Assembly: GCA_016708925.1 (NCBI GenBank)
Contig: JADJET010000001.1
Span: 277,501-341,500, forward strand
DNA: 64,000 bases
Reading direction: 5' to 3'
Origin: Gammaproteobacteria bacterium
Lineage (GTDB): Bacteria > Pseudomonadota > Gammaproteobacteria > Pseudomonadales > Porticoccaceae
This document shows, one piece after another, positions 8,425 through 18,300 of the stretch. Made by a program: the position numbers and the translations under genes. Position 1 is the stretch's first letter. Every line of letters begins with the position of its first letter. The notes below the pieces were generated by a model, which made no database searches, had not been told where the DNA came from, and saw only the letters and a program-made list of their open reading frames with translations.

Positions 8425-8902
8425 TGAGCCATTTCCTCTGTCGATACACGGTCGGTTCGGCGCTGCATAGTGCAACTCGCCGCCAACCCGGCAGGGCAAA
8501 CGTAAACAGAAGGTACCGCTGGAACATCCGGCCCGACGGCAAGTCGGGCTGCGCTGCGATCACCGCCAAGCGGAGGGTTAGATCGCGGTCGGAGGCAGGG
8601 TCGTGCCACCCGATGATGCCCAGCGAACGCTGTTTACGCTCACCTGGCGGGTCTTCGGCGGGCAGCTTGCCCGCGCGAAAACGGACCGAACTTTAGCCCG
8701 CCGCACCGCCAAGGTCAATGACCGGAGCGGAGCGCCGGCGCACGACGCCCTTGAATGCCTGCCGGCGGGCGGGAACACTGGTTGCGCGGGATGGTAAACT
8801 CACCGGTCATATACCTTTGCAATGCGGTACGACAAGCGGGCAGGTTATGGTCCAAAATGTCCCCGTTACCCATTTACCATCACTCTTGCCAAGAGGCCCT
8901 TT
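8425..8902. other. Divergent control region between ilvB and the second monooxygenase
   Basis: This 478-bp noncoding stretch separates ilvB (minus) from the monooxygenase (plus). It holds a candidate ilvB promoter at 8690-8718 and, inside the presumed 260-nt ilvB leader, two short perfect hairpins: 8658-8664 with 8668-8674, and 8531-8537 with 8543-8549. I found no run of branched-chain codons in short frames here, so classical ilv attenuation is not supported. No clear plus-strand promoter was recognised. Confidence 0.5.
8690..8718 (-). promoter_or_regulatory. Candidate sigma-70 promoter of the ilvB operon
   Basis: TTGACC (8713-8718) and TAAAGT (8690-8695) are separated by exactly 17 bp on the minus strand, matching 5/6 and 4/6 of the sigma-70 consensus. 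Transcription would begin near 8683, about 260 bases before the ilvB GTG. Confidence 0.45.
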
Positions 8903-10447
8903 ATGACCGAAGCAGCGCTGAGCCATGTGTTTGATTACCCCCCCCAAAGAATCAAGCGGGAAGTTGATTTCGAGACCGTCATCATCGGCGCGGGCCTGTC
9001 GGGTATCGGTGCCGCCATTCGCCTGATCCGGGAAGGTCTGGGGGATTTTGTCATCCTCGAGAAAGGCATCGACGCCGGCGGCACCTGGCAGGACAACACC
9101 TACCCCGGCCTGACGGTCGACATTCCGTCACTGAGCTATTCGTTTTCCTTCGAGCAGAACCCGTTCTGGTCAAGTCTGTACGCGCCCGGCCCGGAAATGA
9201 AAGCCTATGTGGATCACTGCGTGACCAAATACGGCGTGCGCCCCCACATGCGCTACAACATGGAAGTCGCCGACGCCACCTACGACGAGCAGCGCAATGT
9301 CTGGGTAACCCGCACCAAATCCGGTGCGACCTTCACCTCGCGTTACCTGGTGAGTGCGACCGGCTTCCTGACCATCCCGAAACTGCCCGTCATTGAGGGC
9401 ATCGAGAAGTTCAAGGGCAAGGTCATGCACACGGGACGCTGGGATCACTCCTACGATCTCACCGGCAAGCGCGTCGGGTTCATCGGCACCGGCGCCACCG
9501 GCATTCAGGCCGTGCCCGAGATCGCCGACAAGGTGAAGTCCATCGACGTGTATCAGCGCACGGCGATCTGGCTGCTGCCGAAAAAGGAAATGCCGTTCAG
9601 TCCGCGCTGGCAGGCGGCGTTCGCGAAGGTGCCTGGCCTGCAACGGCTGGCACGGCTTGTAGTCATCTTTTTTACCGACATCATCATGATCAACCTGCTG
9701 GTGTTCAACAAGTACTTCGGCTTTGTCGGCAAGAAGCTGGAGCGCATCTGCGTCAACCACATCCGCAACCAGGTCAAGGACCCGGCGACCCAGGAAGCCC
9801 TGATACCGACTTACGATTTCGGCTGCAAACGCCCGAGTTTCACCAGCAAGTTTTACCCGGTGTTCAACCGCGAGAACGCCTCTCTGGTGACCAACCCGAT
9901 CGACCGCATCACCGAAAACGCCATCGTCACCAAGGATGGCACCGTGCGCGAGATCGATACGTTGATCTGTGCGACGGGCTTCGAAGTGTTCCAGAAAGGC
10001 AGCGTGCCCACCTACAAACTGGTGGGCAAAAATGGTCTCGACATCAGCGATTTCTGGGAAGAAAACCGCTACCAGGCCTTTGAAGGCTCGACGGTGCCGA
10101 ATTTCCCCAACTTCTTCATGATGTTTGGCCCTTACAGCGTCTGCACCGCGTCCTGGTTTGGCATGATCGACACCCAGTCCAAGCATCTGGTGCGCTGCCT
10201 GAAAGCCGCCAAGAAACGCCACGCCAATTACATCGAAATCAAGAAATCGGCCAACGATGCCAACTTCCAGAAAGTTCAGTCGCGCACCAAACTGACCATC
10301 TTCAAGGCCGGCAATTGCGCGACCTCGAACAGTTATTATTTCGACCGCCACGGTGACAGCCCGACCATCCGCCCGACGCTGGGCTTCGTACACTGGCTCA
10401 CCAGCCGCTTCTTCAGCATGAACAACTACATTTTCGATTCGAAGTAG
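8903..10447 (+). CDS. Baeyer-Villiger-type flavin monooxygenase
   Basis: This is a 514-aa FAD/NADPH monooxygenase. The FAD-binding Rossmann motif is IIGAGLSGIGAAIRL near residue 25. GGTWQDNTYPG is the FAD-contact motif. The Baeyer-Villiger fingerprint F-x-G-x3-H-x3-W is present as FKGKVMHTGRW. The NADPH-binding motif is GFIGTGATGIQ, and the C-terminal ATGFEV is also present. The start at 8903 has AGAGG 7 bases upstream and gives the expected short N-terminus. It stands alone, convergent with phoX. Likely substrates are ketones or lipophilic carbonyl compounds, but the sequence does not say which. Confidence 0.92.
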   Translation: MTEAALSHVFDYPPQRIKREVDFETVIIGAGLSGIGAAIRLIREGLGDFVILEKGIDAGGTWQDNTYPGLTVDIPSLSYSFSFEQNPFWSSLYAPGPEMKAYVDHCVTKYGVRPHMRYNMEVADATYDEQRNVWVTRTKSGATFTSRYLVSATGFLTIPKLPVIEGIEKFKGKVMHTGRWDHSYDLTGKRVGFIGTGATGIQAVPEIADKVKSIDVYQRTAIWLLPKKEMPFSPRWQAAFAKVPGLQRLARLVVIFFTDIIMINLLVFNKYFGFVGKKLERICVNHIRNQVKDPATQEALIPTYDFGCKRPSFTSKFYPVFNRENASLVTNPIDRITENAIVTKDGTVREIDTLICATGFEVFQKGSVPTYKLVGKNGLDISDFWEENRYQAFEGSTVPNFPNFFMMFGPYSVCTASWFGMIDTQSKHLVRCLKAAKKRHANYIEIKKSANDANFQKVQSRTKLTIFKAGNCATSNSYYFDRHGDSPTIRPTLGFVHWLTSRFFSMNNYIFDSK

Positions 10448-10519
10448 CGATGAACAAGTAATAACGCAGGGTTGCAACCGCCACCGCGCTGTTGCAGGCA
10501 CAACAGATGTCTTCCCAAA

Positions 10520-10552
10520 TCCGCAGTGCCCGCGCCATGCGGGCACTGCGGA
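10520..10552. terminator. Bidirectional hairpin between the monooxygenase and phoX
   Basis: A perfect 14-bp inverted repeat (10520-10533 with 10539-10552) with a 5-base loop lies in the 120-bp convergent gap. On the minus strand it is followed by a short T-rich sequence, which suits termination of phoX. Confidence 0.65.
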
Positions 10553-10567
10553 CGTCCCGGCAGGGGT

Positions 10568-12550
10568 TCAAGGACGGGCGATCACGCCGCCGTCGTCGCG
10601 GGTAATGATCACGGTCGAAGCGCGGGGCCGTGCACTGCCACCATCGGGCCAGTTGGACGGACCCTGTTCGCCGGGGTGCTGGATATTGAGAAACAGGGCG
10701 CGCTGATCCGGCGTCGCAGCAATGCCCGTCACCTCGCAACCAACGGGTCCGGTGAAAAACCGGCGGATTTCGCCGGTGAGCGGGTCGGCGGCCAGCATCT
10801 GGTTGTTGCCGAACGGGCCGCCGGTGAGTTGACTGCCGCTCATGTCAGTCTGGATCCAGAGAATGCCGCGTTCGTCGAACCAGAGCCCGTCGGGACTGGC
10901 GAAGATGTTGTCGTCATCCAAGGCCGCGCCATTCTTGCCCGGCAAGACCTGGCCTTCCCCTTCCGGCCCGGCCAGCACATAGAGCGACCAGTCGAAGCGG
11001 GTCGCGTCGGGACGGTGACCCCGCTCGCGCCAGCGAATGATATGACCGAAGGGATTGGGCCCCCGGGGGTTGGCGGCATCGGTCTGCGCCGCGGTGCGGT
11101 TGGTATTGTTGGTGAGCGTCATATAGACCTCGCCGGTCAGCGGATGCACCGCGCCCCATTCCGGCCGGTCCATTTTGGTGGCGCCGACTTGATCCGCCGC
11201 CGCGCGGGTGTTCACCAGCACATCCGCCTGGCTGTGAAAGCCATGCTCTGGCGTGAGGCCGTTTTGCCCGAATTCCAACGCGACCCAGTCGCCCGAGCCG
11301 TTCTCATTGAAGCGGGCCACATACAGGGTGCCGTGGTCGAGCATGTCGGGATCGGGCCGGTGGGCCTTGTAACGGTCCCGGGTCACGAACTTGTAGATAT
11401 ATTCGAAACGCGAGTCATCCCCCATATAAAAGGCCAGGCGCTGGCCGGGCCGCGGCGGCGATGGCCAGACGCCTTCGTGGGCGAAGCGGCCCAACGCGGT
11501 GCGTTTTTTCGGGGTACTGGCCGGGTTCATAGGATCGATCTCCACCACCCAGCCGAAGGTGTTGGGCTCGTTGCGATAATCGGCGAGGGCATCGGCGCCA
11601 GTCGTGGTGGCATTGAAGCGGGTGTACTCGTCCTCGTCCCGGGTATGCCAGGAATAGCGATCATGGCTGTCGGTCGTGCTCACCCCGTAGCGTTTGTGCT
11701 CGCGGGGCTGCACGGGGTCGTCGTTGACGAAATACCCAGCAAAGTTCTCTTCACAGGTGAGATAGGTGCCCCAGGGCGTGAAGCCGTTGGCGCAGTTGTT
11801 GACCGTTCCGCGGCAAAGGGTACCGTCCGGACTGAACAGGGTTTTTACCGAGTCGTGGCCACGCACGGGGCCCGATATCTCCATCGGTGTGCCAGCGGTG
11901 ATGCGCCGGTTGTACGGGCCGCGGACCAGCCCCCAGTTGCCGGCGGCATCGCGTTCGATTTCAACCACGCTGACCCCGTGGGCAGCCACTTCCTTGCGCA
12001 CCTCGTCCTCGATCGTGCGTACGCCATCGATCAGGGTCGCATCATTCGGGTGCAGCAAGTCTTGCTGAATGTACTCGTGATTGATACAGAGGATACCGTG
12101 ACGACTGCCTTCGCGGTACCCGCGCCCGAGGGGAAAGTAATGCATGCCGTCGTGGTGCATACCGATCTGTTGCTCCTGGTCCGCGCCGGTGTTGAAGCCG
12201 CCGTCTTGATAGTCCGGGTAGCTGCCGGTGATCGGGGTACCCCAGGGCAGAAAGGCCCGCGCGCTGTAACCTGGCGGGACCAGGGTCGCGTCGGCGCGAG
12301 ATACGGGTATCGCGTCAAATCCCAGGCGACTCTGGAACCCTCCCCCCGGAAATCCCGCCGCATGCACGGTCGGGGCCGCCAGCATCGGGGCACTCAATGC
12401 GCCGAGCAGCGCTGCGCCGCCCTGAAGAACGCGCCGGCGCGAAAACTGCTCGCTGGCGATATCCTGAAATCTGGGGTTATCCGATTCGTTGCGGCACACA
12501 TCGTCGTCGCCATGGTGAAGCACGTCGGAAAAAGTCTGTCTGGCTGCCAT
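10568..12550 (-). CDS. phoX: PhoX-family alkaline phosphatase, Tat-exported
   Basis: This protein of about 660 aa belongs to the PhoX/DUF839 family of calcium- and iron-dependent phosphomonoesterases, exported to the periplasm or outside the cell to release phosphate. A twin-arginine signal is visible near residue 38 (SRRRVLQGGAALLGALSAP), ending in an Ala-x-Ala-type site. Family motifs such as GYREGSRHGILCINHEY and GTYLTCEENFAGYF are present. I chose ATG 12550 because GGAGG lies 8 bases before it; ATG 12565 is an alternative. No Pho box was recognised, so phosphate control is only expected from the family. Confidence 0.9.
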   Translation of the reverse strand: MAARQTFSDVLHHGDDDVCRNESDNPRFQDIASEQFSRRRVLQGGAALLGALSAPMLAAPTVHAAGFPGGGFQSRLGFDAIPVSRADATLVPPGYSARAFLPWGTPITGSYPDYQDGGFNTGADQEQQIGMHHDGMHYFPLGRGYREGSRHGILCINHEYIQQDLLHPNDATLIDGVRTIEDEVRKEVAAHGVSVVEIERDAAGNWGLVRGPYNRRITAGTPMEISGPVRGHDSVKTLFSPDGTLCRGTVNNCANGFTPWGTYLTCEENFAGYFVNDDPVQPREHKRYGVSTTDSHDRYSWHTRDEDEYTRFNATTTGADALADYRNEPNTFGWVVEIDPMNPASTPKKRTALGRFAHEGVWPSPPRPGQRLAFYMGDDSRFEYIYKFVTRDRYKAHRPDPDMLDHGTLYVARFNENGSGDWVALEFGQNGLTPEHGFHSQADVLVNTRAAADQVGATKMDRPEWGAVHPLTGEVYMTLTNNTNRTAAQTDAANPRGPNPFGHIIRWRERGHRPDATRFDWSLYVLAGPEGEGQVLPGKNGAALDDDNIFASPDGLWFDERGILWIQTDMSGSQLTGGPFGNNQMLAADPLTGEIRRFFTGPVGCEVTGIAATPDQRALFLNIQHPGEQGPSNWPDGGSARPRASTVIITRDDGGVIARP

Positions 12551-12702
12551 CTGTCCTGCCTCCATTGGGTGGGCCCGCCGATTCGGCGGGAAGGATCATC
12601 GCGGGCCTGGCGCTCGGGGTATAGGCCACCGCAAGCCAGAGACTAGCCCCGCGCCGTTACCGGAAAGTGACACCTGAGGGCAACCTCCGTGACACCTGGA
12701 CG

Positions 12703-13401
12703 TCAGTCCAGGCTCGGCAGGCGCCAGTCGATCGGCGACGCGCCGTGCTCCACCAACCAGGCATTGGCACGCGAAAATGGCCGACTGCCGAAAAAACCCC
12801 GGTGGGCGGACAGCGGCGAGGGATGCGGTGACGGAATCACCAGATGCTTGCGCGTGTCGATAAAGGCGCCTTTGCGCTGGGCATGACTGCCCCAGAGGAT
12901 AAAGACGATCCCTTCGCGGTGGGCATCGAGCGCCGCGATGGTCCTGTCGGTGAACGTCTCCCAGCCACTTTTCTGGTGGGAAGCGGCGCGGCCGTGCTCG
13001 ACGGTGAGCGTGGTGTTCAGCAGCAGCACGCCCTGTTCGGCCCAATGCGTCAGGCAACCGTGGCGGGCCGGAGGGATGCCCAGGTCGGCTGCCAGTTCGC
13101 GGTAGATATTGGCCAGCGACGGCGGAATCGCCACGCCGGGCGGCACCGAGAAACACAGGCCGTGCGCCTGACCGGGACCGTGGTAGGGATCCTGCCCCAA
13201 AATCACCACTTTTACGGCCTCGAACGGCGTGCTGTCGTACGCGGCGAACCAGTTGTCGGCGGCGGGATAGATGACCTTGCCGGCGCGCTTTTCGGCCATC
13301 AAAAAAGCGCGCAGTTCCGCCATATAGGGCTGTGCGAATTCCGGTTCCAGCCAGCGCAGCCAGGACGGGTGCAGCTTGATCGCACGCGCCGCGTCCGCCA
13401 T
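12703..13401 (-). CDS. ung: Uracil-DNA glycosylase, family 1
   Basis: This 232-aa enzyme removes uracil from DNA in base-excision repair. The water-activating loop VILGQDPYHGPGQAHGLCFS and the Leu-intercalation loop HPSPLSAHRGFFG are intact, as is LLLNTTLTVE. Length is typical. It lies 5 bases after lysS on the same strand, so it is probably co-transcribed with prfB-lysS. Confidence 0.97.
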   Translation of the reverse strand: MADAARAIKLHPSWLRWLEPEFAQPYMAELRAFLMAEKRAGKVIYPAADNWFAAYDSTPFEAVKVVILGQDPYHGPGQAHGLCFSVPPGVAIPPSLANIYRELAADLGIPPARHGCLTHWAEQGVLLLNTTLTVEHGRAASHQKSGWETFTDRTIAALDAHREGIVFILWGSHAQRKGAFIDTRKHLVIPSPHPSPLSAHRGFFGSRPFSRANAWLVEHGASPIDWRLPSLD

Positions 13402-13406
13402 CCAGT

Positions 13407-14897
13407 TCAGCCCTCGCGCTCCGGGCGCATGTGGGGGAACAGCAACACGTCGCGGATCGATGCCGAGTCGGTGAGCAGCATCACCAGGCGGTCGATACCG
13501 ATGCCTTCGCCGGCGGTGGGCGGCAGGCCGTATTCCAGGGCGCGGATGTAATCGGCATCGAAGTGCATGGCCTCGGCATCGCCGGCGTCCTTTTCCTGCA
13601 CCTGGGCGAGAAAGCGCTCGGCCTGATCCTCGGAGTCGTTCAGCTCGGAAAACCCGTTGGCCAGCTCGCGTCCGCCGACAAAAAACTCGAAGCGGTCGGT
13701 GACGAAAGGATTGTCATCGTTGCGCCGCGCCAGGGGCGAGACTTCGGTGGGATATTCGGTGATGAACGTCGGCTGCTGCAGCCGCGCCTCGACGGTCTTC
13801 TCGAAAATCTCGACCTGCAGCTTGCCCAGGCCCCACGACTCCTTGAAAGGGATATCGAGGCGTTGCGCCAAGGCGCGTGAATTCGCCACATCGGCGAGAT
13901 CCTCGGCGCTGATTTCCGGATTCAGCCGCAGAATGGATTCCACCACGGTCATGCGCGCAAACGGCTGGGCGAAATCGTAATCGGCATTCTGGTAGGTCAC
14001 CGTGGTCGTGCCGAGCACCGCCATGCACAGCTTGCGCAGCATATCCTCGGTGAGATCCATCAGGTCGCGGTAATCGGCGTAGGCCTGATAAAACTCCAGC
14101 ATGGTGAATTCGGGATTGTGCCGGGTGGACAATCCTTCGTTGCGGAAACTGCGGTTGATCTCGTAGACCTTTTCGAACCCGCCCACCACCAGCCGCTTGA
14201 GATAGAGCTCCGGCGCGACGCGCAGGAACATCTCCTGGTCCAGCGTGTTGTGGTAGGTCACGAATGGCCGCGCGGTGGCGCCGCCCGGGATCACCTGCAT
14301 CATCGGGGTCTCGACTTCCATGAAACCGAGATTGTTGAGGTACTGGCGGACGAACTCGATGATCTTCGAGCGCCGTTGAAACACCTGGCGCGATTCCTCG
14401 TTGATGATGAGATCGACATAGCGCTGGCGGTAGCGCTGCTCGCGGTCGGCGAGGCCGTGGTATTTCTCGGGCAGCGGCCGCAGCGATTTGGTGAGCAGCT
14501 CGTACTCTTCCAGCATCACATAGAGGTCGCCGCGCCCGGATTTGTGCAGGGTGCCGCGCGCGCCCACCAGGTCGCCGATATCCCAGTGCCCCCAACGCTC
14601 GGCGATGTTGGCCTGGACCACCTTGTCGGCGTACAACTGGATGCGCCCGGACATGTCCTGCAACACCATGAAAGGCCCGCGCCGCGCCATGACGCGGCCG
14701 GCGACGCTGACCTTGTGTCCCAGGGCTTCCAGCTCCTCTTTGGTCCGCGCGCCGAAGTCCGCTTCGAGTTGCAGCGCGAGATCGTCGCGTCGAAATCCGT
14801 TGGGAAATGCCTGACCGCGCGCGCGCAGCGTGGCGAGCCGGGCGCGGCGCTCGGCGATGAGTTTGTTGTCGTCGGTGCTGTCGCTGGAGTCGGTCAT
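13407..14897 (-). CDS. lysS: Lysyl-tRNA synthetase, class II
   Basis: This 496-aa enzyme charges tRNA-Lys. The N-terminal OB-fold anticodon-binding domain (VSVAGRVMARRGPFMVLQD) precedes the class II catalytic core: motif 2 FRNEGLSTRHNPEFTMLE and motif 3 GIGIDRLVML at the C-terminus. ATG 14897 gives a normal-length protein; the longer open frame upstream only overlaps prfB out of frame. The gap to prfB is 34 bp, the common prfB-lysS operon. Confidence 0.96.
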   Translation of the reverse strand: MTDSSDSTDDNKLIAERRARLATLRARGQAFPNGFRRDDLALQLEADFGARTKEELEALGHKVSVAGRVMARRGPFMVLQDMSGRIQLYADKVVQANIAERWGHWDIGDLVGARGTLHKSGRGDLYVMLEEYELLTKSLRPLPEKYHGLADREQRYRQRYVDLIINEESRQVFQRRSKIIEFVRQYLNNLGFMEVETPMMQVIPGGATARPFVTYHNTLDQEMFLRVAPELYLKRLVVGGFEKVYEINRSFRNEGLSTRHNPEFTMLEFYQAYADYRDLMDLTEDMLRKLCMAVLGTTTVTYQNADYDFAQPFARMTVVESILRLNPEISAEDLADVANSRALAQRLDIPFKESWGLGKLQVEIFEKTVEARLQQPTFITEYPTEVSPLARRNDDNPFVTDRFEFFVGGRELANGFSELNDSEDQAERFLAQVQEKDAGDAEAMHFDADYIRALEYGLPPTAGEGIGIDRLVMLLTDSASIRDVLLFPHMRPEREG

Positions 14898-14931
14898 TGT
14901 CACTCGGTTGGCTGCGGCGCCGCGCGCCGGG

Positions 14932-16030
14932 TCAGAGGCCGGCCTTGAGGCTGGCTTCGATAAAGGGGTCGAGGCCGCCGTCGAGCACGCCCTGGGTGTT
15001 GCGGGTCTCGATGCCGGTGCGCAGATCCTTGATGCGGGCGTCGTCGAGCACATAGGAGCGAATCTGGCTGCCCCAGCCGATATCGGACTTGCTGTCCTCC
15101 ACCGCCTGCTGGCTCTCCTTGCGTTTTTGTATTTCGAGCTCGTAGAGCTTGGCGCGCAGCATTTTCCAGGCCTTGTCGCGGTTCTGGTGCTGGGAGCGCT
15201 CGCTCTGGCACTGCACCACCACACCGGTGGGCAGGTGGGTCAGCCGCACCGCGGAATCGGTCTTGTTGACGTGCTGGCCGCCGGCGCCGCTCGCGCGGTA
15301 GGTGTCCTCGCGCAGATCGGATTTGTTGATCTCGATCTCGATGTTGTCGTCCACCTCGGGCGAGACGAACACGGCGGCGAACGAGGTATGGCGGCGATTG
15401 CCGGCGTCGAACGGCGACTTGCGCACCAGTCGGTGGACACCGGTCTCGGTGCGCAGCCAGCCGAAGGCATAGTCGCCCTGTACATGAACGGTGGCGCTTT
15501 TGATGCCGGCGACCTCGCCGTCCGACGCTTCCACCAATTCGGTTTTGAAACCCTTGCGGTCGGCCCAGCGCAGGTACATGCGCAACAGCATCTCGGCCCA
15601 GTCCTGGGCCTCGGTGCCGCCGGAACCGGCCTGAATATCCAGATAGGCGCTGTTGGGGTCGGTCTCGCCCGAGAACATGCGCCGGAATTCGAGATCGGCA
15701 AGCCGCGCCTCGAGTTGCGCCACATCCTGCTCGATGGTCGTGACCGTCTCGGTGTCGTCCTCTTCGGCGGCCAGCTCGATCAGCTCGCGGGCATCGCCGA
15801 TCCCTGCATCCAGGGTTTCGATGGTCTCGACCACCGCTTGCAGCGCGGCCCGCTCGCGGCCCAGGCTCTGGGCACGCTCGGGATTGTTCCACACGTCCGC
15901 ATCGGCGAGCTCCAGCTCGACCTCGGTCAGCCGCTCCTTCTTTTCGGCATAGTCAAAGATACCCCCTGAGCACGTCGGTACGCGCCTCGAGATCGTCCAG
16001 GGCGGCGCGGATGGGATTGATTTCGAGCAT
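14932..16030 (-). CDS. prfB: Peptide chain release factor 2, made by programmed +1 frameshift
   Basis: RF2 ends translation at UGA and UAA. The gene starts at ATG 16030, runs 25 codons to an in-frame TGA (15955-15953), then continues in the +1 frame from 15954 to 14932, giving 365 aa, exactly the E. coli length. The GGQ peptidyl-hydrolysis motif (SGAGGQHVNKTDSAVR) is intact. The interruption is the known autoregulatory recoding site, not a defect. The long apparent frame upstream of 16030 is not coding. lysS and ung follow. Confidence 0.96.
15952..15967 (-). promoter_or_regulatory. prfB programmed frameshift site
   Basis: The minus strand reads AGGGGG TAT CTT TGA C. This is the internal Shine-Dalgarno-like element three bases before the slippery CUU-UGA-C, the standard RF2 sensor. 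Low RF2 slows UGA decoding and lets the ribosome slip +1 to GAC. Confidence 0.93.
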
Positions 16031-16194
16031 CGGGCGAGGGGTCCGGAAAAGGGCGCATAGTCTAGCGAATTAGCAGCCCCACCACTATCACCGGCATCCA
16101 GGCTGCCATCCAGGACTAGCCTTCGGACCGAATCACCCGCAGACTGTGCCACCAACTCTCACCCCTTTGTCAATCCGCGGACCCGCAACCGTAC

Positions 16195-17547
16195 ATGCCC
16201 AACAACCTCCTGATCCTGCACCTGGAAAGCATCACGCGGCATAGCCTGGCTGCGTTCGAAACGTCATTTCCGAACCTCCGGCGCCTGATACGGGACGCGC
16301 TCGTATTCGACAATTTCTTCTCATCGGCGACCTCGACGCTGATGGCGATCACCTACCTTTTCCATGGCAATGATTTCGAATTCGACACCAGCGCCGAATT
16401 CGATGGCATCAGTCCAGCAGGAAATACGCGGAATCTTTTCGCCATCCTCAAGGACCGTGGCTACAACGCGCATTTCATCTGTCTCAACGGTTTCCACACC
16501 GGCGGCGACATGCGTTTCACAGCCTGGCCCGACGCGCTGCCGCCAGTGTGGAGCACCAACGATTTTCCAACCTTGTTCCGGCGTTTCGATGAGCTGACCG
16601 ATACGGCGCCATTCGCCATCTACGCCTGGGACCTGGTTACCCATATCGAACACAGCCTTGCCCTGGCGCCATTCTCCAGTAGCTTTACCGACCAGGTCCG
16701 TCGAGCCTGCGGCGTGGCCGATGACGCGATCGGCGAGATGATGGCGATACTCGAGCGCAAGGGGCTTCTCGACAAGACGACGATCGTCATTTTCGGCGAC
16801 CACGGCGATGACTACTGGACCCACGGCTTCAAGGGCGGCATGGTCCACGCAACGGAACCCTATACCCAGATCACCTGGACGCCGCTCGCGATTCGCGATC
16901 CGGCACTCTCCCCGGGAACCAGCACGAATCTCGCCAGCACGATCGATATCGCGCCGACCTGTCTTGCCCTGTTGGGCATCGCGGAACCGGGCGGCTTCCG
17001 GCATCGCGGCTTGAATCTGCTGACACAGCCGCAGGAGATAGTGTTCTCACAGAACTTCACCGCCAATCAGCCCGACAACCAGAAGCTCGGCGTAACCAAA
17101 GCTTTTGCGGCAACAGATGACACCTATGTCCTGCTGGCGAGCTCGCGCGGCCTCGAAATGTACGCGTACCGCCTGGACCTCGGGAACCACTGCAATCTAC
17201 TCCAGTTTTTTGAACTCGGGCCGAAAGGTGAGCTCAGATTCCAGGAGCGACCGGACGCGGCCGCTCATTTCAGGGCGGCGCTGACGCACAATCCGCGTGC
17301 CGTCGCCAGCATCACCGAGCGTTTTCGCGCATTGCACGACGCACTGTCAGCCCGCATCGCGGCCAAACGGGCCTACATCCAGGAAAACGGTGTCGAACCC
17401 GCTTTCGCAATCGATCCGCAATGCCTGGCCGTCATCGCCGGCGGAACCGGCTTCCAGGCAAGCCGGCCGGCGGATCCTGCCGCGTCACTGAAGACTCTCA
17501 ATTATTCGATCCAGACAACATTCAACTATTCGCCCAAGACCCTCTGA
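16195..17547 (+). CDS. Alkaline-phosphatase/sulfatase-superfamily enzyme of a three-gene cassette
   Basis: This is a 450-aa protein. The superfamily core is visible: LLILHLES at residues 5-12 (metal-ligand Glu11), a Ser/Thr patch SSATSTLMA at 43-51 where a nucleophile would lie, PFAIYAWDLVTHIEH around 139-153, and the second metal site FGDHGDD at 200-206 with His218. This resembles phosphoglycerol or phosphoethanolamine transferases and sulfatases more than classical PhoA. It has no signal peptide and no membrane helices, so it appears cytosolic, which is odd for such transferases. No good Shine-Dalgarno precedes ATG 16195. The nucleotidyltransferase follows after 33 bp. The substrate is unknown. 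Confidence 0.75.
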   Translation: MPNNLLILHLESITRHSLAAFETSFPNLRRLIRDALVFDNFFSSATSTLMAITYLFHGNDFEFDTSAEFDGISPAGNTRNLFAILKDRGYNAHFICLNGFHTGGDMRFTAWPDALPPVWSTNDFPTLFRRFDELTDTAPFAIYAWDLVTHIEHSLALAPFSSSFTDQVRRACGVADDAIGEMMAILERKGLLDKTTIVIFGDHGDDYWTHGFKGGMVHATEPYTQITWTPLAIRDPALSPGTSTNLASTIDIAPTCLALLGIAEPGGFRHRGLNLLTQPQEIVFSQNFTANQPDNQKLGVTKAFAATDDTYVLLASSRGLEMYAYRLDLGNHCNLLQFFELGPKGELRFQERPDAAAHFRAALTHNPRAVASITERFRALHDALSARIAAKRAYIQENGVEPAFAIDPQCLAVIAGGTGFQASRPADPAASLKTLNYSIQTTFNYSPKTL

Positions 17548-17580
17548 AATGATCCCCTTCACGACCGTCGCGCAACCCTC

Positions 17581-18300
17581 ATGCGCTACCTGATCCTGGC
17601 TGCCGGCATGGGTAAACGCATGGGCGGTGCGCTGGCGGGTCTGCCGAAATGCATGATCGACATCCACGGCGAACCCTTGATTGCGCGACTGCTGCGGCAG
17701 ATTCGCCAGTTCGACGCGCAACCCGATATCCATGTCGTACTGGGCTACAAGAGTCAGATCGTCGCGCCGCTGCTCGACGACTGTCGGATCATTGTCAACC
17801 CGTTCTTCGATATCACCGGGATCAATGCCTCAATCTGGTTCGCGCGCGCCGCGTTCGATCAGCCGCTGCTGCTCCTCCACGGCGACATCGTTTTGTCGGA
17901 CGAGCTGGCGGCCGCGCTGATTACCGCGCCAGAGACCTGCTTGGTGGCATACGACAGCAACGTGCTGGATGACAAGGAAATCAACATCGCGACTGAAAGC
18001 AATCGCGTGACACGTTTCGGCGTCAACTTCTCCGGCTTCAGCGGCGCGTACGCGGGCGTACTCAAACTCTCGGCATACGCGGCGGGGCTGTTCGTGGAGA
18101 CACTCGACCAACGGATGCGACGGGGATTCAACGAACCGCGCACCTATTACTTCTTCGTCATGCGCAGACTGATCGCGGACCCTGGCGTGGTATTCAGATC
18201 TTTCGATTTCTCCCCCTTCCGGTGGCAGGAAATCGATTACGCCGGCGACATCGCGGTCGCCCGGGAATGCATCGCTGCGCAAACCTTCCCCGATGCCTGA
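17581..18300 (+). CDS. LicC-like nucleotidyltransferase
   Basis: This 239-aa protein has the GT-A nucleotidyltransferase fold. The N-terminal nucleotide-binding signature is LILAAGMGKRM with the later PK of LAGLPKCMIDIHGEPLI (Lys23). The metal-binding Asp lies in LLHGDIVLSDEL (Asp102). NPFFDITGINASIWFA corresponds to the substrate-loop region of phosphocholine cytidylyltransferases, and the C-terminal WQEIDYAGDIAVA matches their closing EID motif. It likely makes an NDP-activated small alcohol such as a CDP-alditol or CDP-choline-like compound; nucleotide and substrate are inferred only. Its stop overlaps the kinase start by 8 bases. Confidence 0.75.
   Translation: MRYLILAAGMGKRMGGALAGLPKCMIDIHGEPLIARLLRQIRQFDAQPDIHVVLGYKSQIVAPLLDDCRIIVNPFFDITGINASIWFARAAFDQPLLLLHGDIVLSDELAAALITAPETCLVAYDSNVLDDKEINIATESNRVTRFGVNFSGFSGAYAGVLKLSAYAAGLFVETLDQRMRRGFNEPRTYYFFVMRRLIADPGVVFRSFDFSPFRWQEIDYAGDIAVARECIAAQTFPDA

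Noticed and set aside
7571..8569. Alternate-frame protein over ilvB
   Set aside because: It is a shadow of ilvB in another frame, without any recognisable domain.
8424..8690. Leader-peptide attenuator before ilvB
   Set aside because: Short hairpins exist, but no short frame has a run of Val, Leu or Ile codons.
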